A DNA stretch of 39,868 bases from Caloramator sp. (GCA_026418935.1 JAOAAJ010000042.1:1-39868), one strand, 5' to 3'. Numbered from the stretch's first letter, positions 9,232-18,023 are shown. Made by a program: numbers and translations. The notes: generated from the sequence alone by a model not told the origin.

Positions 9232-9260
9232 ATTTTATACCATAAATGTGAAATCATCAA
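9232..9260 (-). promoter_or_regulatory. Promoter of the tsaE-aroE operon
   Basis: Minus-strand TTGATG (9255-9260) and TAAAAT (9232-9237) are 17 bases apart. They lie between the chemoreceptor terminator and tsaE, the only gap in which the seven-gene operon could start. Confidence 0.6.
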
Positions 9261-9269
9261 TTAGAAAGC

Positions 9270-9296
9270 AAAAAGTTGCCCTTGGGCAACTTTTTT
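9270..9296 (-). terminator. Intrinsic terminator of the H-NOX chemoreceptor gene
   Basis: AAAAAGTTGCCC and GGGCAACTTTTT form a 12-bp stem with a tiny loop. It is near-symmetric, so it can act on both strands: U-runs flank both arms. It touches the chemoreceptor stop codon. Confidence 0.8.
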
Positions 9297-11088
9297 AGAT
9301 TTTGTATATATTTATATCCTGTGAAAATTGTTCTGTAATCTTTTTAAAGTCTGAAATGCTGTCTATAAGCTTTTTAATCTCTTCTGTATAAGTTTGAACG
9401 TTTGCTGCAACCTCCTCTGATGATGCAGAGTTCTCCTCTGCAATAGCTGCAAGAGATTCAATCTTTTCATAAACTTTAATTATAGCATCTGTTTCTGCTT
9501 GAAGTTTATTTGATGTTTCAATAAGTTTGTCTGCAACCTGCTTTATAGTATCCTTTGCTTCACTACTTGAATGAACTGCTGTATTTAACTTTTTGTTTTC
9601 ATCGTTTAAAACCTCAAACTGCTCTGCAACAGAGTTTACTTGAATTTCTATCTGATTAACAAAATCAAGAAGTCTGTTGTTTATATCGTCAACTGCATTT
9701 TTTGACTGTTCTGCAAGCTTTCTAACCTCATCTGCAACAACAGCAAAACCACGTCCTGCTTCTCCTGCACGTGCTGCCTCAATTGATGCATTAAGTGCAA
9801 GAAGGTTTGTCTGTGCTGCAATTTGTGAAACAAGTTCTACAACCTCTGTTATTCCCTTTGCTTGTTCCTTTATTTCAAAGCTTCTGTTCTTTACAACTTC
9901 AAAATTCTTCAATAGCTCATTTAGTTTTTGAGATGTCATATCAACATACTTAAAGCTTGTCTCTATTTTTTCAACTGCATTTTCAAGCTCTTCTTTGTTT
10001 TGCATCTCTATTTCAACAACATTTTTAATTGCCTCAACATTATCATTAAGTAGTGCAACTGATGTTTCTGTTTCTCCAGCTTGTGTCATAGCCGCCTCTG
10101 CCACCTGTTCAACAACGCCTGATATTTCATCTGATGTATATTTCATCTTATCTGCAATTGTTGTTAATGTATTACTAAACGTATTCATCTCATCAGTAAT
10201 TCCTTTGAATCCCACAAAATCCTTTCTTACTACGTCTTTGTATTCATTTAATGCATCGAATATTTTTTCAAAGTAATCTCCAGTTTCAATTCTTCCATCC
10301 TCAACATATTCATGGGATTTAATTCTCTTTAGTTCATTTACTATCCTATACAATGGTCTATTTATAAGCTTCGTACCTAAAAGAGTTGCTACTATGGCAT
10401 ATACGAAGGACGCATAAAGCGCAACTTCCTTTGAAACTAAAAGAGTAGGTATTTCAAGTAGTGCAAATATTATAAATGAAACTATTGATGATTTTAATTC
10501 TATATCCTTAACAAAACCTAATAGCTTGTTTAATCTAAACTTTTCTGTTATATATATGTCCTTTTCAAAAGTTAATTTTAGCTCTAATGTATCTGCTGCC
10601 TTTGAAATCTCACTTATTTCAACCTTTTCTTTAAAATATTCTGCAGAACCCTCTATTAAACCTAAGAAATAATCAAACATTCCTCTTTTGGAGAAATATT
10701 TAAATACAGCTTCCCTTCTTGATATTGGTTTCATCTCTAATATTGGAGGCTTTGCACCTGGTATTCTCTTTACAACAATTACATGCACATCATACATAGA
10801 CTTTAAAAAACCATAAAGGCTATCGTGCTTAAAAAAGGCTGGATAATCTTTACTAAAAGTTCTTATATTATCTCTACCTATGCTTCTCCAAAGTTCATTT
10901 ATTGTTATTCCCTTTTCCTTTGATATAAAACTCATCATTGATTTTACTTTTTCATCCTGTACATCTTCTATAGGCGAAAACATTTTATCCTTATTAAAAC
11001 CTATATGTTCAAGTGCTCTATCTACAACGCTATCACCGTATAATTTTCTACAGGTTTTTACCCAAGTTGATACTGCTGTTCCCTTCAT
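9295..11088 (-). CDS. Methyl-accepting chemotaxis protein with N-terminal heme H-NOX domain
   Basis: A 597-residue transducer predicted to sense a diatomic gas. Residues 1-185 are an H-NOX domain that aligns without gaps to my memory of the Caldanaerobacter (T. tengcongensis) one: MKGTAVSTW start, proximal heme ligand H102, P115, and the heme-propionate motif Y131-x-S133-x-R135. Distal-pocket W9, N74 and Y140 are all present, the set associated with stable O2 binding. Two membrane segments follow (about 201-217 and 222-238), then a HAMP-like linker and a long signalling coiled coil with the hairpin [20 protein letters not shown] and [18 protein letters not shown]. The sensor is cytosolic, ahead of the membrane hairpin. 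Good GGAGGTG site before the ATG. The gene has its own promoter and terminator, and no che genes are nearby. Confidence 0.93.
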   Translation of the reverse strand: MKGTAVSTWVKTCRKLYGDSVVDRALEHIGFNKDKMFSPIEDVQDEKVKSMMSFISKEKGITINELWRSIGRDNIRTFSKDYPAFFKHDSLYGFLKSMYDVHVIVVKRIPGAKPPILEMKPISRREAVFKYFSKRGMFDYFLGLIEGSAEYFKEKVEISEISKAADTLELKLTFEKDIYITEKFRLNKLLGFVKDIELKSSIVSFIIFALLEIPTLLVSKEVALYASFVYAIVATLLGTKLINRPLYRIVNELKRIKSHEYVEDGRIETGDYFEKIFDALNEYKDVVRKDFVGFKGITDEMNTFSNTLTTIADKMKYTSDEISGVVEQVAEAAMTQAGETETSVALLNDNVEAIKNVVEIEMQNKEELENAVEKIETSFKYVDMTSQKLNELLKNFEVVKNRSFEIKEQAKGITEVVELVSQIAAQTNLLALNASIEAARAGEAGRGFAVVADEVRKLAEQSKNAVDDINNRLLDFVNQIEIQVNSVAEQFEVLNDENKKLNTAVHSSSEAKDTIKQVADKLIETSNKLQAETDAIIKVYEKIESLAAIAEENSASSEEVAANVQTYTEEIKKLIDSISDFKKITEQFSQDINIYKI

Positions 11089-11106
11089 ATTAACACCTCC
11101 ACCTAA

Positions 11107-11135
11107 ATTGTATCAAATATTTACAACCAATTCAA
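11107..11135 (-). promoter_or_regulatory. Promoter of the H-NOX chemoreceptor gene
   Basis: Minus-strand TTGAAT (11130-11135) and TACAAT (11107-11112) with a 17-base spacer, close to the sigma-A consensus. The -10 is about 20 bases from the start codon, so the leader is very short. Confidence 0.65.
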
Positions 11136-11238
11136 TTCTTTTAATAATGATTTTTTCTGCTAATTGTAGAATTAATGATTGTTTTGTTGTACAATAGTAT
11201 ATATCGAATAAATTATAAAAAAGTTTACGGAGGTTTTT

Positions 11239-12480
11239 ATGGAAAGACTTGACCTTCATCAAGTTGTTGCATCCCTTGCATTTTCTGTTGATTTAGCTGA
11301 AACAAGTATTATAGCCGACACTGATTTTAAAGATTATACTGCAAATATAAACTTTTCAAAACATAAATTTCTAAACCACGCAAGAAGAGCAACCTATGTT
11401 GCCTTAAAGTTAGCAAAGAAAATAAATAAAGATGAAAAATTTTTAAGCAACGTTTTTATCTCTACTGCACTACACGATATAGGTATAAGAAAAGATATTG
11501 ATTCTGCCCATTCTGACTTTGACATCATACTTGAACATTCTAAACTTGGAGAAGCACTCATACTTAGGCTCCCAATTGATAAGGAACTTGCAAGCGTTAT
11601 TAAGTACCATCACGAAAATTTTAATGGTACTGGCCTTTTTAAGTTAAAGGGAGAAGATATCCCACTTATATCAAGAATTATAAGATTAGCAGACATTTTT
11701 GAAATATTATACGATGAGACAAAGTCTAACTTTATACAGAGAAATAGAATTAACGAATGGATAAATGAACATAAAAACAGTTTATTTGATCCTAAAATAG
11801 TTGAAATATATAATGAAGTACAATCTATCGATGCCTTTTGGCTTGATATTGAAAATCTTGCCTACTCAAGTCAAATACTTGATAGAATGATACCTGAAAC
11901 TAAAATACCTGCAACGCTTGAGGATATTAAAAAGATTGCTGAGGTTTTTGCCTATATAATTGACCACAAAAGCCATTTTACATATACACATTCTACAAAC
12001 CTTGCAAAATATATTAAAAAGGTATGCAACTATATTGGGTTTGATAAAAACAAAACACTTAAAATGGAAATTGCTGCTCTTCTTCATGATATAGGTAAGC
12101 TTTCTATACCAAATTCTATACTTGATAAGAACGGTAAACTTAATGCAGAGGAAATGCAGATAATGCGTTCCCATACCTACTACACAAGATTTATTCTTTC
12201 TAAAATAGATGGATTTGAGGAAATTGCAGAATGGGCTGCAAACCATCACGAAAAGCTAAATGGAAAAGGATATCCATTAGGCTTAAATTTAGATGAGCTA
12301 TCTTTTGAATCAAGAATAATGGCAATATGTGATATATATGAAGCATTAACAGCTGATAGGCCCTACAGGGTTGGAATGAGGCCTGATGATGCATTTAAGA
12401 TAATTCAAACTATGGTGGAGGCTGGTGAAGTTTGCAATAAGGCATTTAACATTGTAAAACAAGCTCTATTAGAGGGATAA
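11239..12480 (+). CDS. Tandem HD / HD-GYP phosphodiesterase-like protein
   Basis: 413-residue soluble protein with two HD-type metal phosphohydrolase domains and no recognisable sensor or membrane segment. The first (about 45-160) has H47, HD 79-80 and HHE 124-126 but NGTG in place of the GYP motif. The second (about 245-400) is a full HD-GYP: H251, HD 283-284, H312, HHE 336-338 and GYP 344-346. HD-GYP enzymes degrade cyclic di-GMP; the first domain may be degenerate in specificity or regulatory. GGAGG stands before the ATG. It is divergent from the H-NOX chemoreceptor gene and shares a 150-base intergenic region with it, suggesting a link between gas sensing and c-di-GMP signalling; the link is inference. 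Confidence 0.85.
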   Translation: MERLDLHQVVASLAFSVDLAETSIIADTDFKDYTANINFSKHKFLNHARRATYVALKLAKKINKDEKFLSNVFISTALHDIGIRKDIDSAHSDFDIILEHSKLGEALILRLPIDKELASVIKYHHENFNGTGLFKLKGEDIPLISRIIRLADIFEILYDETKSNFIQRNRINEWINEHKNSLFDPKIVEIYNEVQSIDAFWLDIENLAYSSQILDRMIPETKIPATLEDIKKIAEVFAYIIDHKSHFTYTHSTNLAKYIKKVCNYIGFDKNKTLKMEIAALLHDIGKLSIPNSILDKNGKLNAEEMQIMRSHTYYTRFILSKIDGFEEIAEWAANHHEKLNGKGYPLGLNLDELSFESRIMAICDIYEALTADRPYRVGMRPDDAFKIIQTMVEAGEVCNKAFNIVKQALLEG

Positions 12481-12487
12481 TATATAC

Positions 12488-12537
12488 AAAGAGCCCCGTA
12501 AAGGATTTTTAGTTTATATCCATTTACGGGGCTTTTT
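12488..12537. terminator. Bidirectional terminator between HD-GYP gene and ribU
   Basis: GCCCCGTAAA (12493-12502) pairs with TTTACGGGGC (12523-12532). The arms extend as A-U pairs and end in U-runs on both strands, so it can end the HD-GYP transcript (+) and the ribU transcript (-). Confidence 0.8.
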
Positions 12538-12563
12538 AATATATACTTCAAAATTAATTACAA

Positions 12564-13142
12564 TTATTTTAATATCGTATGCATCTTTTTATATAGTACA
12601 AAGGTTACAAGTGAAGCTATAGTACCCTTTATTAGATTAAAAGGCATAATGCAGTAAACAATTAGAGTATTTAAATCTACAACCAATTTGTTTACCTTTG
12701 AAGTTATCTGAACAACTGCCTTTATTGGAAAATGTAAAACTTTTTCGTAAAGTGGTAAGAAAACATAATAGTTTGCAACTGACGCTACAATTGCCATAAC
12801 AAGTACACCTGCAATTAAAGACAAAACTGCTCCCTTTTTCGTTTTATCCCTTTTATAAAGTGCACCAGCAGTGTAAACCAAACTTGAACCTACAATAAAA
12901 TTAGCAAGTTCACCAATACCTGATGTATTACCCTTTGTAATAAGATGTAGAAGATTTTTTACCGCCTCCACAACAACGCCAAATACAGGTCCAAAGGCAA
13001 AGGCTGAAAACAATGCTGGAACATCGCTTAAATCAATCTTTAAAAACTCCGGGAATAGTGGCAGTGGAAATTCAATAAACATTATCAGATAGGCTACTGC
13101 TGCTAACATTGAAATTTTTGTTAGTTTTTGTGTTTTTGACAT
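12564..13142 (-). CDS. ribU: Riboflavin ECF transporter S component
   Basis: Substrate-binding membrane subunit for riboflavin uptake, working with shared EcfA/EcfA'/EcfT energy modules. 192 residues, about six hydrophobic helices. The helix-1/loop region LAAVAYLIMFIEFPLPLFPEFLKID-like (kept short here), SDVPALFSAFAFGP, and the later EAVKNLLHL...SGIGELANFI are RibU signatures. Start: the ATG at 13140-13142 has GGGGAGG six bases upstream. The frame stays open upstream to 13352, but that extension is translated FMN riboswitch and must not be called protein. The FMN riboswitch in the leader confirms the substrate class. The generic cbiO-cbiQ set elsewhere in the window is tied to cbiM, not to ribU. 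Confidence 0.93.
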   Translation of the reverse strand: MSKTQKLTKISMLAAVAYLIMFIEFPLPLFPEFLKIDLSDVPALFSAFAFGPVFGVVVEAVKNLLHLITKGNTSGIGELANFIVGSSLVYTAGALYKRDKTKKGAVLSLIAGVLVMAIVASVANYYVFLPLYEKVLHFPIKAVVQITSKVNKLVVDLNTLIVYCIMPFNLIKGTIASLVTFVLYKKMHTILK

Positions 13143-13182
13143 AAAATCCTCCCCTTTCTTAATCTCAGGGCGGAGAGAAAAT

Positions 13183-13207
13183 AAAAAACCTCTGAAATCT
13201 CCAGAGG
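13183..13207 (-). terminator. Riboswitch-controlled terminator of ribU
   Basis: CCTCTG-GAGATTT-CAGAGG followed by UUUUUUA on the minus strand, between the FMN aptamer and the ribU ribosome site. It is the expected expression platform: FMN-bound aptamer lets this stem form and stops transcription. Confidence 0.85.
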
Positions 13208-13220
13208 CAAAAAAGATAAA

Positions 13221-13326
13221 CCTTCTCCCATCCAGACTATACTGTCGGCCCCGGAATTTCACCGAGTCATGCCTTTCGGCTCGCGGGCTATACCGCCGGT
13301 CGGGAATTTCACCCTGCCCTGAAGAT
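13221..13326 (-). ncRNA. FMN riboswitch (RFN element)
   Basis: Minus-strand RNA contains the near-invariant blocks AGGGCAGGGTGAAATTCC, CGACCGGCGGTATAGCC, GTGAAATTCCGGGGCCGACA, and GTATAGTCTGGATGGGAGAAGG. Together they make the six-helix FMN aptamer essentially at consensus. It lies in the ribU leader, upstream of a terminator, so high FMN should switch riboflavin uptake off. Confidence 0.98.
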
Positions 13327-13351
13327 TTTAATATTCTTATTCTTTTATTCA

Positions 13352-13380
13352 ATTATATAATAATTTCCAATTAAATTCAA
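13352..13380 (-). promoter_or_regulatory. Promoter of the FMN riboswitch-ribU transcript
   Basis: Minus-strand TTGAAT (13375-13380), 17-base spacer and a perfect TATAAT (13352-13357). The predicted start, near 13345, is about 20 bases before the aptamer. The -35 lies just past the crp-like gene stop. Confidence 0.75.
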
Positions 13381-13384
13381 TATA

Positions 13385-14071
13385 TTAACCACAGAATTTT
13401 TCTAAATCTAATATTTTTAAATAGCGTCTTCCTGACTCTATTATTCCATTATCTTTAAATTCATTTACGATACGGGATAATGTTTCTCTTGTCATATTTA
13501 AAAGATATGCAATTTCTTGATAATTGACATCAAGTTCCACTTCAACTTGTCCATCATCATAGTTACTATATCCATTAAAATATTCAAGTATAAAGCTTAC
13601 AAAGGAGTGTCTATGGTTGCCTGAGCTTGTATATCCCTGTCTTATCATTTGCAAGTCCATACTTTTTATAATTAAACTATGAATATATGCTCTAAATTCA
13701 ACATTTTCGTGTAAATAGCTTAATATCTTATCCCTATCAATAAAATATACACAGCTATTTATAGCCGCTTCATATTTAAAGGTAGACTCATCTGTAAACA
13801 CAGAAAAATTAAAAAACTCCCCTGGGAACACAAAGCTACATATCATATCCCTTCCCATATAGTTGTCGTGCTTTATTGCAACTTTACCCTTTTCTAAAAA
13901 GAAAAATTTATTTTTAATATTTTCCCTTTCTATTTCTTCACCCTTTAAATATAAAACCTTCTTAAATTCACTACCAAAGATATCATAAAACTTATCTATT
14001 GTTTTTTCTATGTCATAAAAATATCGCCTATGATGTGTATTTAAAATTTTATCATAAATTTCCCTGCTCAC
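13385..14071 (-). CDS. Crp/Fnr-family transcriptional regulator
   Basis: 228-residue regulator with an N-terminal cyclic-nucleotide-type beta-barrel (about 30-150: GEEIERENIKNKFFFLEKGKV and FPGEFFNFSVF) and a C-terminal winged helix (about 175-225) with the recognition helix in YLLNMTRETLSRIVNEFKDNG. No N-terminal Fnr-type cysteine cluster is present, so a 4Fe-4S oxygen sensor is not indicated, and the cNMP-binding arginine motif is not clear. The effector is unknown. It starts at GTG (14069-14071) behind AAGGAGTGAG. It is monocistronic as far as can be seen; the ribU promoter begins right at its stop, with no dedicated terminator, so read-through into ribU is possible. Confidence 0.87.
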   Translation of the reverse strand: MSREIYDKILNTHHRRYFYDIEKTIDKFYDIFGSEFKKVLYLKGEEIERENIKNKFFFLEKGKVAIKHDNYMGRDMICSFVFPGEFFNFSVFTDESTFKYEAAINSCVYFIDRDKILSYLHENVEFRAYIHSLIIKSMDLQMIRQGYTSSGNHRHSFVSFILEYFNGYSNYDDGQVEVELDVNYQEIAYLLNMTRETLSRIVNEFKDNGIIESGRRYLKILDLEKFCG

Positions 14072-14220
14072 AATCTCACTCCTTTTTGTTTACTTATTAA
14101 TATATCGTAATCTATTTAAATAAATTTAGTTAATTTTTATAAAAAAATAAAGAATTATTATTTTATAATTGTTCTATTTAAAAACTAAATACCTGCTGTT
14201 TTTGCTTATTTAATATGTAA

Positions 14221-14255
14221 ATGCCCCCCTTGATTTTTAAAATCAAGGGGGGCAT
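14221..14255. terminator. Strong palindromic hairpin after the amidohydrolase gene
   Basis: ATGCCCCCCTTGATTTT is followed, after one base, by its exact complement ending at 14255: a 17-bp perfect palindrome with a C6/G6 core. It is 43 bases past the amidohydrolase stop, so it is the likely 3' end of that operon, but it lacks a U-run on either side. Confidence 0.55.
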
Positions 14256-14297
14256 CATCAATCTGAATGGACATCTAAATATATCCATCTTAATTTT

Positions 14298-15455
14298 TTA
14301 TTCTCTACTATACACAATCTTTCCATCAATTAAAACACATTGTGTTTTTGCCATTACATCAAGTGGAAATCTATCTAACACCACTATATCTGCATCCTTT
14401 CCGACCTCTAATGAACCTACTCTATCATCAATTTTTAGTATCTTTGCAGGATTTATTGTTATTGCCTTTAGAGCCTCCATTTCATCCATACCGTGTTTTA
14501 CTGCAAGGGCTGCACAAAGTGGCAGATATTGTATCGGAATAACTCCATGGTCAGTCATTATTGCAATATCTATTCCCTTCCTACTTAAAATACCTGCAGT
14601 TTCAAAGGTAAGTTCTCTAAGCTCTACCTTACTTCTCTCAGAAAGGCTTGGTCCTACTATAAGAGGATACCCCTCTTCTTTTAGTTCATCTGCAATTAGA
14701 TGTCCTTCTGTACAGTGATCCAAAGTTAAATCTATATTGAATTCCTTTGCTATTCTTATTGCAGTAAACATATCATCTGCTCTATGGGCATGTACCTTTA
14801 AAGGTATTTCCCTTTTTAAAACTGGTATTAGACTTTCGTACTTCATATCAAAATCTGGCTTATCTTCTTCTTCCTCTGCATTTTCCTTTTTATTTAGATA
14901 CTCCTTAGCCTTAAATAGAGTATCTCTTAAAAGAGCAGCTATTCCCATTCTTGTTGTAGGCATCTCATGCTTTTCGTGATAAGTTGATTTTGGATTTTCT
15001 CCAAAGGCTACTTTTATAGCAGCTGGACTCTTTATAATCATATTATCAATTCTTTTTCCATAGGTCTTTATTACTGCAAAGCTCCCTGAAATAACATTTG
15101 CACTTCCTGGTCCTGAACAAACACAGGTTATACCATTTTCATAAGCCTCTTTAAAGGTTTTATCCATTGGATTTATACCATCTATTGCTCTTAAATGTGG
15201 AGTTATAGGATCTGTTGCTTCATTTCCGTCTGCTCCCTCAAATCCAACTCCATCCTCCCACATTCCAAGATGGCAGTGAGCATCTATCATTCCAGGCATT
15301 ATATATCCACCTTTTGCATCTATAACTTCAATATCGCCACTAAATTCCTTTTCCTCACCTACATATTTTATCTTTGAACCTTCTACAAGTACACATCCTT
15401 TTTCTATAACTTTACCTGCCATAGTCAAAACAGTACCATTTTTTATTAAAATCAT
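14298..15455 (-). CDS. Metal-dependent amidohydrolase (imidazolonepropionase-like)
   Basis: Cytosolic amidohydrolase-superfamily enzyme of 385 residues, substrate unknown. It has a beta-sandwich N-terminus (LIKNGTVLTMAGKVIEKG), the first metal pair in PGMIDAHCHLG (about 53-63), metal His residues in LKVHAHRADD and LTLDHCTEGH, the catalytic Asp in AIMTDHGVIP, and the closing VGSLEVGKDADIVVLD. Closest in feel to the imidazolonepropionase/aryldialkylphosphatase-like group common in Clostridia. No histidine-degradation genes flank it. It is the third gene after DUF2294 and tex, starting 12 bases past the tex stop. Intact active site, so probably active. Confidence 0.83.
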   Translation of the reverse strand: MILIKNGTVLTMAGKVIEKGCVLVEGSKIKYVGEEKEFSGDIEVIDAKGGYIMPGMIDAHCHLGMWEDGVGFEGADGNEATDPITPHLRAIDGINPMDKTFKEAYENGITCVCSGPGSANVISGSFAVIKTYGKRIDNMIIKSPAAIKVAFGENPKSTYHEKHEMPTTRMGIAALLRDTLFKAKEYLNKKENAEEEEDKPDFDMKYESLIPVLKREIPLKVHAHRADDMFTAIRIAKEFNIDLTLDHCTEGHLIADELKEEGYPLIVGPSLSERSKVELRELTFETAGILSRKGIDIAIMTDHGVIPIQYLPLCAALAVKHGMDEMEALKAITINPAKILKIDDRVGSLEVGKDADIVVLDRFPLDVMAKTQCVLIDGKIVYSRE

Positions 15456-15467
15456 TTAATAACCCCC

Positions 15468-17621
15468 TTATATCTTCATTGAAAGTGCTATTCTCTTTCT
15501 CTCTAAATCTACTTCTAAAACCTTAACATCTACAACTTGCCCTACCTTAACAAAGTCAGCTGGATGCTTTACATATGTTTCTGCTATCTCTGATTTATGA
15601 ACAAGTCCATCTTGATGTACACCTATATCAACAAATGCACCAAAATCTGCAACATTTCTAACAGTTCCCTTTAATATCATACCAGGTTTTAAATCTTCCA
15701 TCTTTAAAACATCACTTCTAAAAATAGGCTTTTCAAGTTCATCTCTTATGTCTCTTCCTGGTTTTTTAAGTTCTTTAACTATATCAAGTAAAGTAGGTAT
15801 TCCTATGTTTATTTCAGATGTAATTTTTACTTCTCCATAGTTTTTTAGTCTTTCATCTATATCCTGCAGTTTATTTTGCTTAACATCATCCTTGCTGTAG
15901 CCTAATATATTTATGAGTTTTTCTGCTGCTTCATAGGATTCTGGATGAACAGCAGTATTATCAAATACATTGTCTCCATCTGTTATTCTTAAAAATCCTG
16001 CACACTGTTCAAAGGCCTTTTCTCCTAATCTCTTTACCTTTAAAAGTTCTCTTCTATTTCCAAACTTTCCGTTTTCTTCTCTATATTCTACGATGTTTTT
16101 AGCAATAGCTGCATTTATACCTGAAACATATGAAAGAAGTGATTGTGACGCTGTATTTAAATCTACTCCAACAGAGTTTACAGCATCCTCTACAACTCCG
16201 TTTAGTGCTTCTGATAGACGCTTTTGGGATACATCGTGCTGATATTGTCCAACACCTATTGATTTAGGATCTATTTTTACAAGCTCTGCAAGTGGATCCT
16301 GAAGTCTTCTTGCAATTGAAATTGCACCTCTTAGCGAAACATTTATATCTGGATCCTCCTTTGCTGCAAGTTCTGATGCTGAATAAACTGAAGCTCCAGC
16401 CTCAGATACAACAACATAGAATATCTCTTTTCCTGTCTCCTCTTTTACTTCCTTAATAAGCTCTGATAAAAAGCCCTCTGATTCACGTGATGCAGTACCA
16501 TTACCTAAAGAAATAATATCAACATTATGTTTATATATTAACTCCTTAAGGGCCCTTTTACTTCCCTCAATATCATTTTGTGGCTCTGTTGGGTAAACTG
16601 TAGTAGTATCAAGCAGTTTTCCGGTTTCATCTACAACTGCTATCTTACACCCTGTTCTAAAGGCAGGGTCAAACCCTAATACAACCTTGTTTTTTACAGG
16701 AGGTTGAAGCAATAGGTTTTTTAAGTTTATTGAAAACACTTTTATTGCCTGCTCTTCTGCTTTATCAGTAAGCATATTTCTTATTTCTCTTTCAATAGAA
16801 GGAGAAATTAATCTGCTGTAGCTATCCTTTATTGCATCCTTTATGTAATTTGTCTCCTGACCTTCTCTTTTTATTATCTTCTTTTCAAGGTATAGAAGAA
16901 TTTTATCAACCGGTGCCTCTATCTTAACTTGTAAAAACTCTTCCCTTTCTCCTCTATTTATTGCTAATATTCTATGGGGAACAATTTTACAAACTGCCTC
17001 ACTATAGTCATAGTACATTTCGTAGGGTGAACGTTCATCCTTTGCCTTTTTAGCTACTATAACTCCTTCTTTATATGTAATATCTCTTATTGCCTTTCTA
17101 AAGTCTGCATTATCTGATATATCCTCTGCTATAATGTCAAGTGCACCTAAAATAGCATCTTCCTTTGTTAATACCTTTAATTCTTCATTTAAATACTTTT
17201 CTGCTTCTTTGTCTAAATCTCCGTCAAATTCCTGTGAAATTATTAAATTTGCAAGGGGCTCAAGTCCCTTTTCCTTTGCAATTGTTGCTCTTGTTCTCTT
17301 CTTTGGTCTAAATGGCCTATAAATATCATCTACCTCTGTTATTGTCTCTGCTGCTTCAATCTTTTCAATTATTTCATCTGTAAGCTTTCCCTGTTCATCT
17401 ATCAACCTTTTTACTTCATCTTTTTTGGCTAATAGGTTTCTAAGATAAGTTAATCTTTCATAAAAATTTCTAAGTGTTGTATCGTCAAGATTTCCTGTAG
17501 CCTCTTTACGGTATCTTGCAATAAAAGGAATAGTGTTGCCTGCATCAATTAGTTCAATTGTATTTTTTGCCTGCCATTCCTTTATACTTAGTTCCTCTGA
17601 CAACCTCTTAATAATATCCAT
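15468..17621 (-). CDS. tex: Tex, RNA-binding transcription accessory protein
   Basis: 717-residue Tex/YhgF protein, related to eukaryotic Spt6. Domain order is visible: N-terminal helical part (IPFIARYRKEATGNLDD), YqgF-like fold around LGFDPAFRTGCKIAVVD (about 318-335), helix-hairpin-helix with QYQHDVSQKRL and VDLNTASQSLLSYVSGI, and a C-terminal S1 RNA-binding domain (about 645-715: LKPGMILKGTVRNVADFGAF, VGQVVDVKVLEVD). It probably binds nucleic acid during transcription; the molecular role is poorly defined across bacteria. It begins six bases after DUF2294 and precedes the amidohydrolase. Confidence 0.95.
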   Translation of the reverse strand: MDIIKRLSEELSIKEWQAKNTIELIDAGNTIPFIARYRKEATGNLDDTTLRNFYERLTYLRNLLAKKDEVKRLIDEQGKLTDEIIEKIEAAETITEVDDIYRPFRPKKRTRATIAKEKGLEPLANLIISQEFDGDLDKEAEKYLNEELKVLTKEDAILGALDIIAEDISDNADFRKAIRDITYKEGVIVAKKAKDERSPYEMYYDYSEAVCKIVPHRILAINRGEREEFLQVKIEAPVDKILLYLEKKIIKREGQETNYIKDAIKDSYSRLISPSIEREIRNMLTDKAEEQAIKVFSINLKNLLLQPPVKNKVVLGFDPAFRTGCKIAVVDETGKLLDTTTVYPTEPQNDIEGSKRALKELIYKHNVDIISLGNGTASRESEGFLSELIKEVKEETGKEIFYVVVSEAGASVYSASELAAKEDPDINVSLRGAISIARRLQDPLAELVKIDPKSIGVGQYQHDVSQKRLSEALNGVVEDAVNSVGVDLNTASQSLLSYVSGINAAIAKNIVEYREENGKFGNRRELLKVKRLGEKAFEQCAGFLRITDGDNVFDNTAVHPESYEAAEKLINILGYSKDDVKQNKLQDIDERLKNYGEVKITSEINIGIPTLLDIVKELKKPGRDIRDELEKPIFRSDVLKMEDLKPGMILKGTVRNVADFGAFVDIGVHQDGLVHKSEIAETYVKHPADFVKVGQVVDVKVLEVDLERKRIALSMKI

Positions 17622-17627
17622 TACCCA

Positions 17628-17993
17628 TCACTCCTTAAACAAACTTTCTACATCCTTTTCCATAACAAAAACCATTAAATATTCTCCTGTTTTTGTACTA
17701 ATATCACAGTGAATACTTACTACCTTTACATTTACAATATCCTCAATTATTGCCTCAAGCTTTCCTCTTAGAACATCCTCAAGCATATATCTAAATTCTT
17801 TAATTGTTTTTCTTCCCTCTGGAGATAATGCAAGTCTTTTTTCTGCTGGAGTTAAAACCTTTTTTAACCTAACAATTATCATATCCTTAAATATGTGTGC
17901 CATTGCTTCTTCAGCACCACGACCTATCTCTTCTTTTTCAAAATGTATAAGAGCATTACTTATTTTCATTTCTAAATTTCCCTTAAGAGACAT
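17628..17993 (-). CDS. DUF2294 (YbcI-like) protein
   Basis: 121-residue soluble protein of the DUF2294 family, function unknown. The family block GRGAEEAMAHIFKDMIIVRLK followed by VLTPAEKRLAL and the ending with KTGEYLMVFVME are conserved (listed in parts). No catalytic motif stands out. It leads the operon DUF2294-tex-amidohydrolase and has a good promoter, so its role may be connected with Tex, but nothing here demonstrates it. ATG with GGAGGT upstream. Confidence 0.8.
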   Translation of the reverse strand: MSLKGNLEMKISNALIHFEKEEIGRGAEEAMAHIFKDMIIVRLKKVLTPAEKRLALSPEGRKTIKEFRYMLEDVLRGKLEAIIEDIVNVKVVSIHCDISTKTGEYLMVFVMEKDVESLFKE

Positions 17994-18023
17994 AAAAATA
18001 CCTCCATTTATAATTTCTCTACT

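Noticed and set aside
11161-11220. Plus-strand promoter for the HD-GYP gene (TTGTTG or TTGTAG with TACAAT)
   Set aside because: Spacings of 20 bases, or a poor -10 (AATAAA); no pair was convincing.
14221-14718. Plus-strand frame over the amidohydrolase gene
   Set aside because: Shadow of the real minus-strand gene, which has an intact active site; several similar shadows elsewhere were dropped for the same reason.
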